Assembly: GCF_016888515.1 (NCBI RefSeq) | Contig: NZ_JAFEJK010000001.1 | Coordinates: 1,459,475 to 1,523,474 of the forward strand | DNA length: 64,000 nt | DNA from: Shimia biformata | Lineage (GTDB): Bacteria; Pseudomonadota; Alphaproteobacteria; Rhodobacterales; Rhodobacteraceae | Reading direction: 5' to 3' | In this document: positions 63,113-64,000 of the stretch, piece after piece | Layout: every line of letters starts with the position of its first letter | Numbering within the stretch: the first letter of the stretch is position 1 | Made by a program: the position numbers and the translations under genes | Notes under the pieces: model-generated | Told to the model about the DNA's origin: nothing | Database searches by the model: none | The model's input: the letters and a program-made list of their open reading frames with translations, nothing else

Positions 63113-64000
63113 GCGGACACCTTTCTACGGGGCTTCTTGGTCGGTGCCTTCTCAGAGGCGATCCGAGCAAGGAGGGTGCTGGCGGGTTCGTCGTTCGGGT
63201 CTTGCGGGACGAGGCGACCGGTGAAGGCGTCTTTCAGGATGGACTGGCGGAGCGAGGCGGAGCGCTTGAGTTCGGTTTCGCAGAACTGCTCTAAAGGACG
63301 ATGCTTCGCTTCGGCTTCGTCGATCAGGCGCATGCACTCTTCGATCTCATGTCGCGGTGGTATGGGAACCGCGAGGGCCTTCAGCGTCGTTCCATTGATC
63401 TTGGGCATGTTGCCCGCAGTACCTGTTGCGTTTTTCCTGAAGTAGCGTTTCGCGAACTCGAAATTGATCCACGCAACAGCCCAGCGCGCCATCAATTCAT
63501 CCGTGAAACGAAGGCGCATCATTAAGTCAGGGTAGATGTATTCATTATCAGGCCCCGGAAAGATCGCGGCAGTTCCGACGTACTCGATGGTATTGCCGCG
63601 CTGTACGAGCACGTCGCCGGACTTTAGCCAATATTTCGAGTCCGGCTCTATGACCGCCCCGACTACCTTGATCGTGTTCTCGTCAATAATGAAATGACCG
63701 GAAGTCGTCGCCGTCAATTTGAATGACTTGACTCCTTCGCCGGTATTCGACGCCTTGGGGGAAGTGCCATTCGTCGGGCCATTATAGATCAGCGAGGCGA
63801 GTGACGCCCAAGTCCAGTGATCGGGCAGATCGGGCATGTCGGAGGTCGCAGCCGTGACCGGCTTTTTGTAGCGCCCGCTCCACAGGGTTTGACGTGCCTC
63901 TTGAATGGCTGCGAAATGATCGTGACCATGCTCCAACACCCCTTCGCGCTGGGCGCGCCATTCGGTGGTGAGTTGGCCGGTGACGGCGGATTTCAGGACG
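63109..64000 (-). CDS. hsdS: Type I R-M specificity subunit HsdS, 5' part beyond the right edge
   Basis: The C-terminal 297 or so residues of HsdS. At the window edge the frame reads the central conserved helix (VLKSAVTGQLTTEWRAQREG), followed by the second target-recognition domain (about 63800-63400) and the C-terminal helix with QSILKDAFTGRLVPQDPND. The central and C-terminal repeats (AVTGQL and AFTGRL) are the spacer helices that set the distance between half-sites. The first target-recognition domain and the start lie outside the window; GTG 63939 is not the start. hsdR is not visible. Confidence 0.9.
   Translation of the reverse strand, partial: VLKSAVTGQLTTEWRAQREGVLEHGHDHFAAIQEARQTLWSGRYKKPVTAATSDMPDLPDHWTWASLASLIYNGPTNGTSPKASNTGEGVKSFKLTATTSGHFIIDENTIKVVGAVIEPDSKYWLKSGDVLVQRGNTIEYVGTAAIFPGPDNEYIYPDLMMRLRFTDELMARWAVAWINFEFAKRYFRKNATGTAGNMPKINGTTLKALAVPIPPRHEIEECMRLIDEAEAKHRPLEQFCETELKRSASLRQSILKDAFTGRLVPQDPNDEPASTLLARIASEKAPTKKPRRKVSA

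Noticed and set aside
48013-64000. Complete prophage
   Set aside because: No capsid, portal, tail, terminase or lysis genes are visible; the content fits a satellite-like or integrative element better.

Overview
The window looks like a chromosomal segment of a marine-type alphaproteobacterium of the order Rhodobacterales (Roseobacter group). The first 7 kb carries the gene order DUF2948 - hisD - UPF0262 - low-molecular-weight phosphatase - infA - maf - RNase E/G - yacG, which is characteristic of Rhodobacteraceae. Codons are GC-rich, and Lrp-paired catabolic operons, periplasmic sugar ABC systems and intergenic palindromes fit the same group. This assignment rests on recognition of gene order and protein families, not on a search.

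Layout. 1-7.2 kb: housekeeping block. 7.4-13.4 kb: small secreted peptide, rhomboid protease, proline-catabolic putA with a divergent Lrp regulator, a TPR protein and tRNA-Leu(UAA). 13.4-22.0 kb: a sugar/uronate locus with a lactonase divergent from a FadR-type regulator, followed by an enolase-superfamily enzyme, an ABC importer, an SDR, an aldose epimerase and mannonate dehydratase. 22.0-29.9 kb: a branched-chain keto acid dehydrogenase operon (thiolase, acyl-CoA dehydrogenase, E1alpha, E1beta, E2, E3) divergent from an Lrp regulator. 30.2-37.7 kb: a single 2502-residue secreted repeat protein ending in a beta-barrel. 37.9-47.8 kb: a second sugar locus (DUF1330 protein, iron alcohol dehydrogenase, ABC importer, aldo/keto reductase, amidohydrolase-type lactonase, cupin) divergent from an unusual GntR regulator with two winged-helix segments.

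From about 47.9 kb to the right edge the DNA is more AT-rich and is an integrated mobile element. It has a P4-type tyrosine integrase, a small AlpA-like DNA-binding protein, a primase-polymerase/DUF927 replication protein, and two intergenic clusters of repeated and inverted motifs resembling replication or operator sites. Its cargo looks defensive: an HNH-like nuclease, a DUF4238-like protein, a Shedu-like (DUF4263) nuclease with an unrecognised N-terminal region, a serine recombinase, and a translationally coupled operon hsdS - PD-(D/E)XK/DUF5655 nuclease - TIR protein - hsdM. That operon runs off the right edge inside hsdS, so hsdR and the right end of the element are not visible.

The best candidates for something undescribed are the composite type I restriction-modification/TIR/nuclease operon, the Shedu-like gene sharing an outward-facing repeated motif with a divergent serine recombinase, and the 19-bp inverted-repeat array downstream of the primase.
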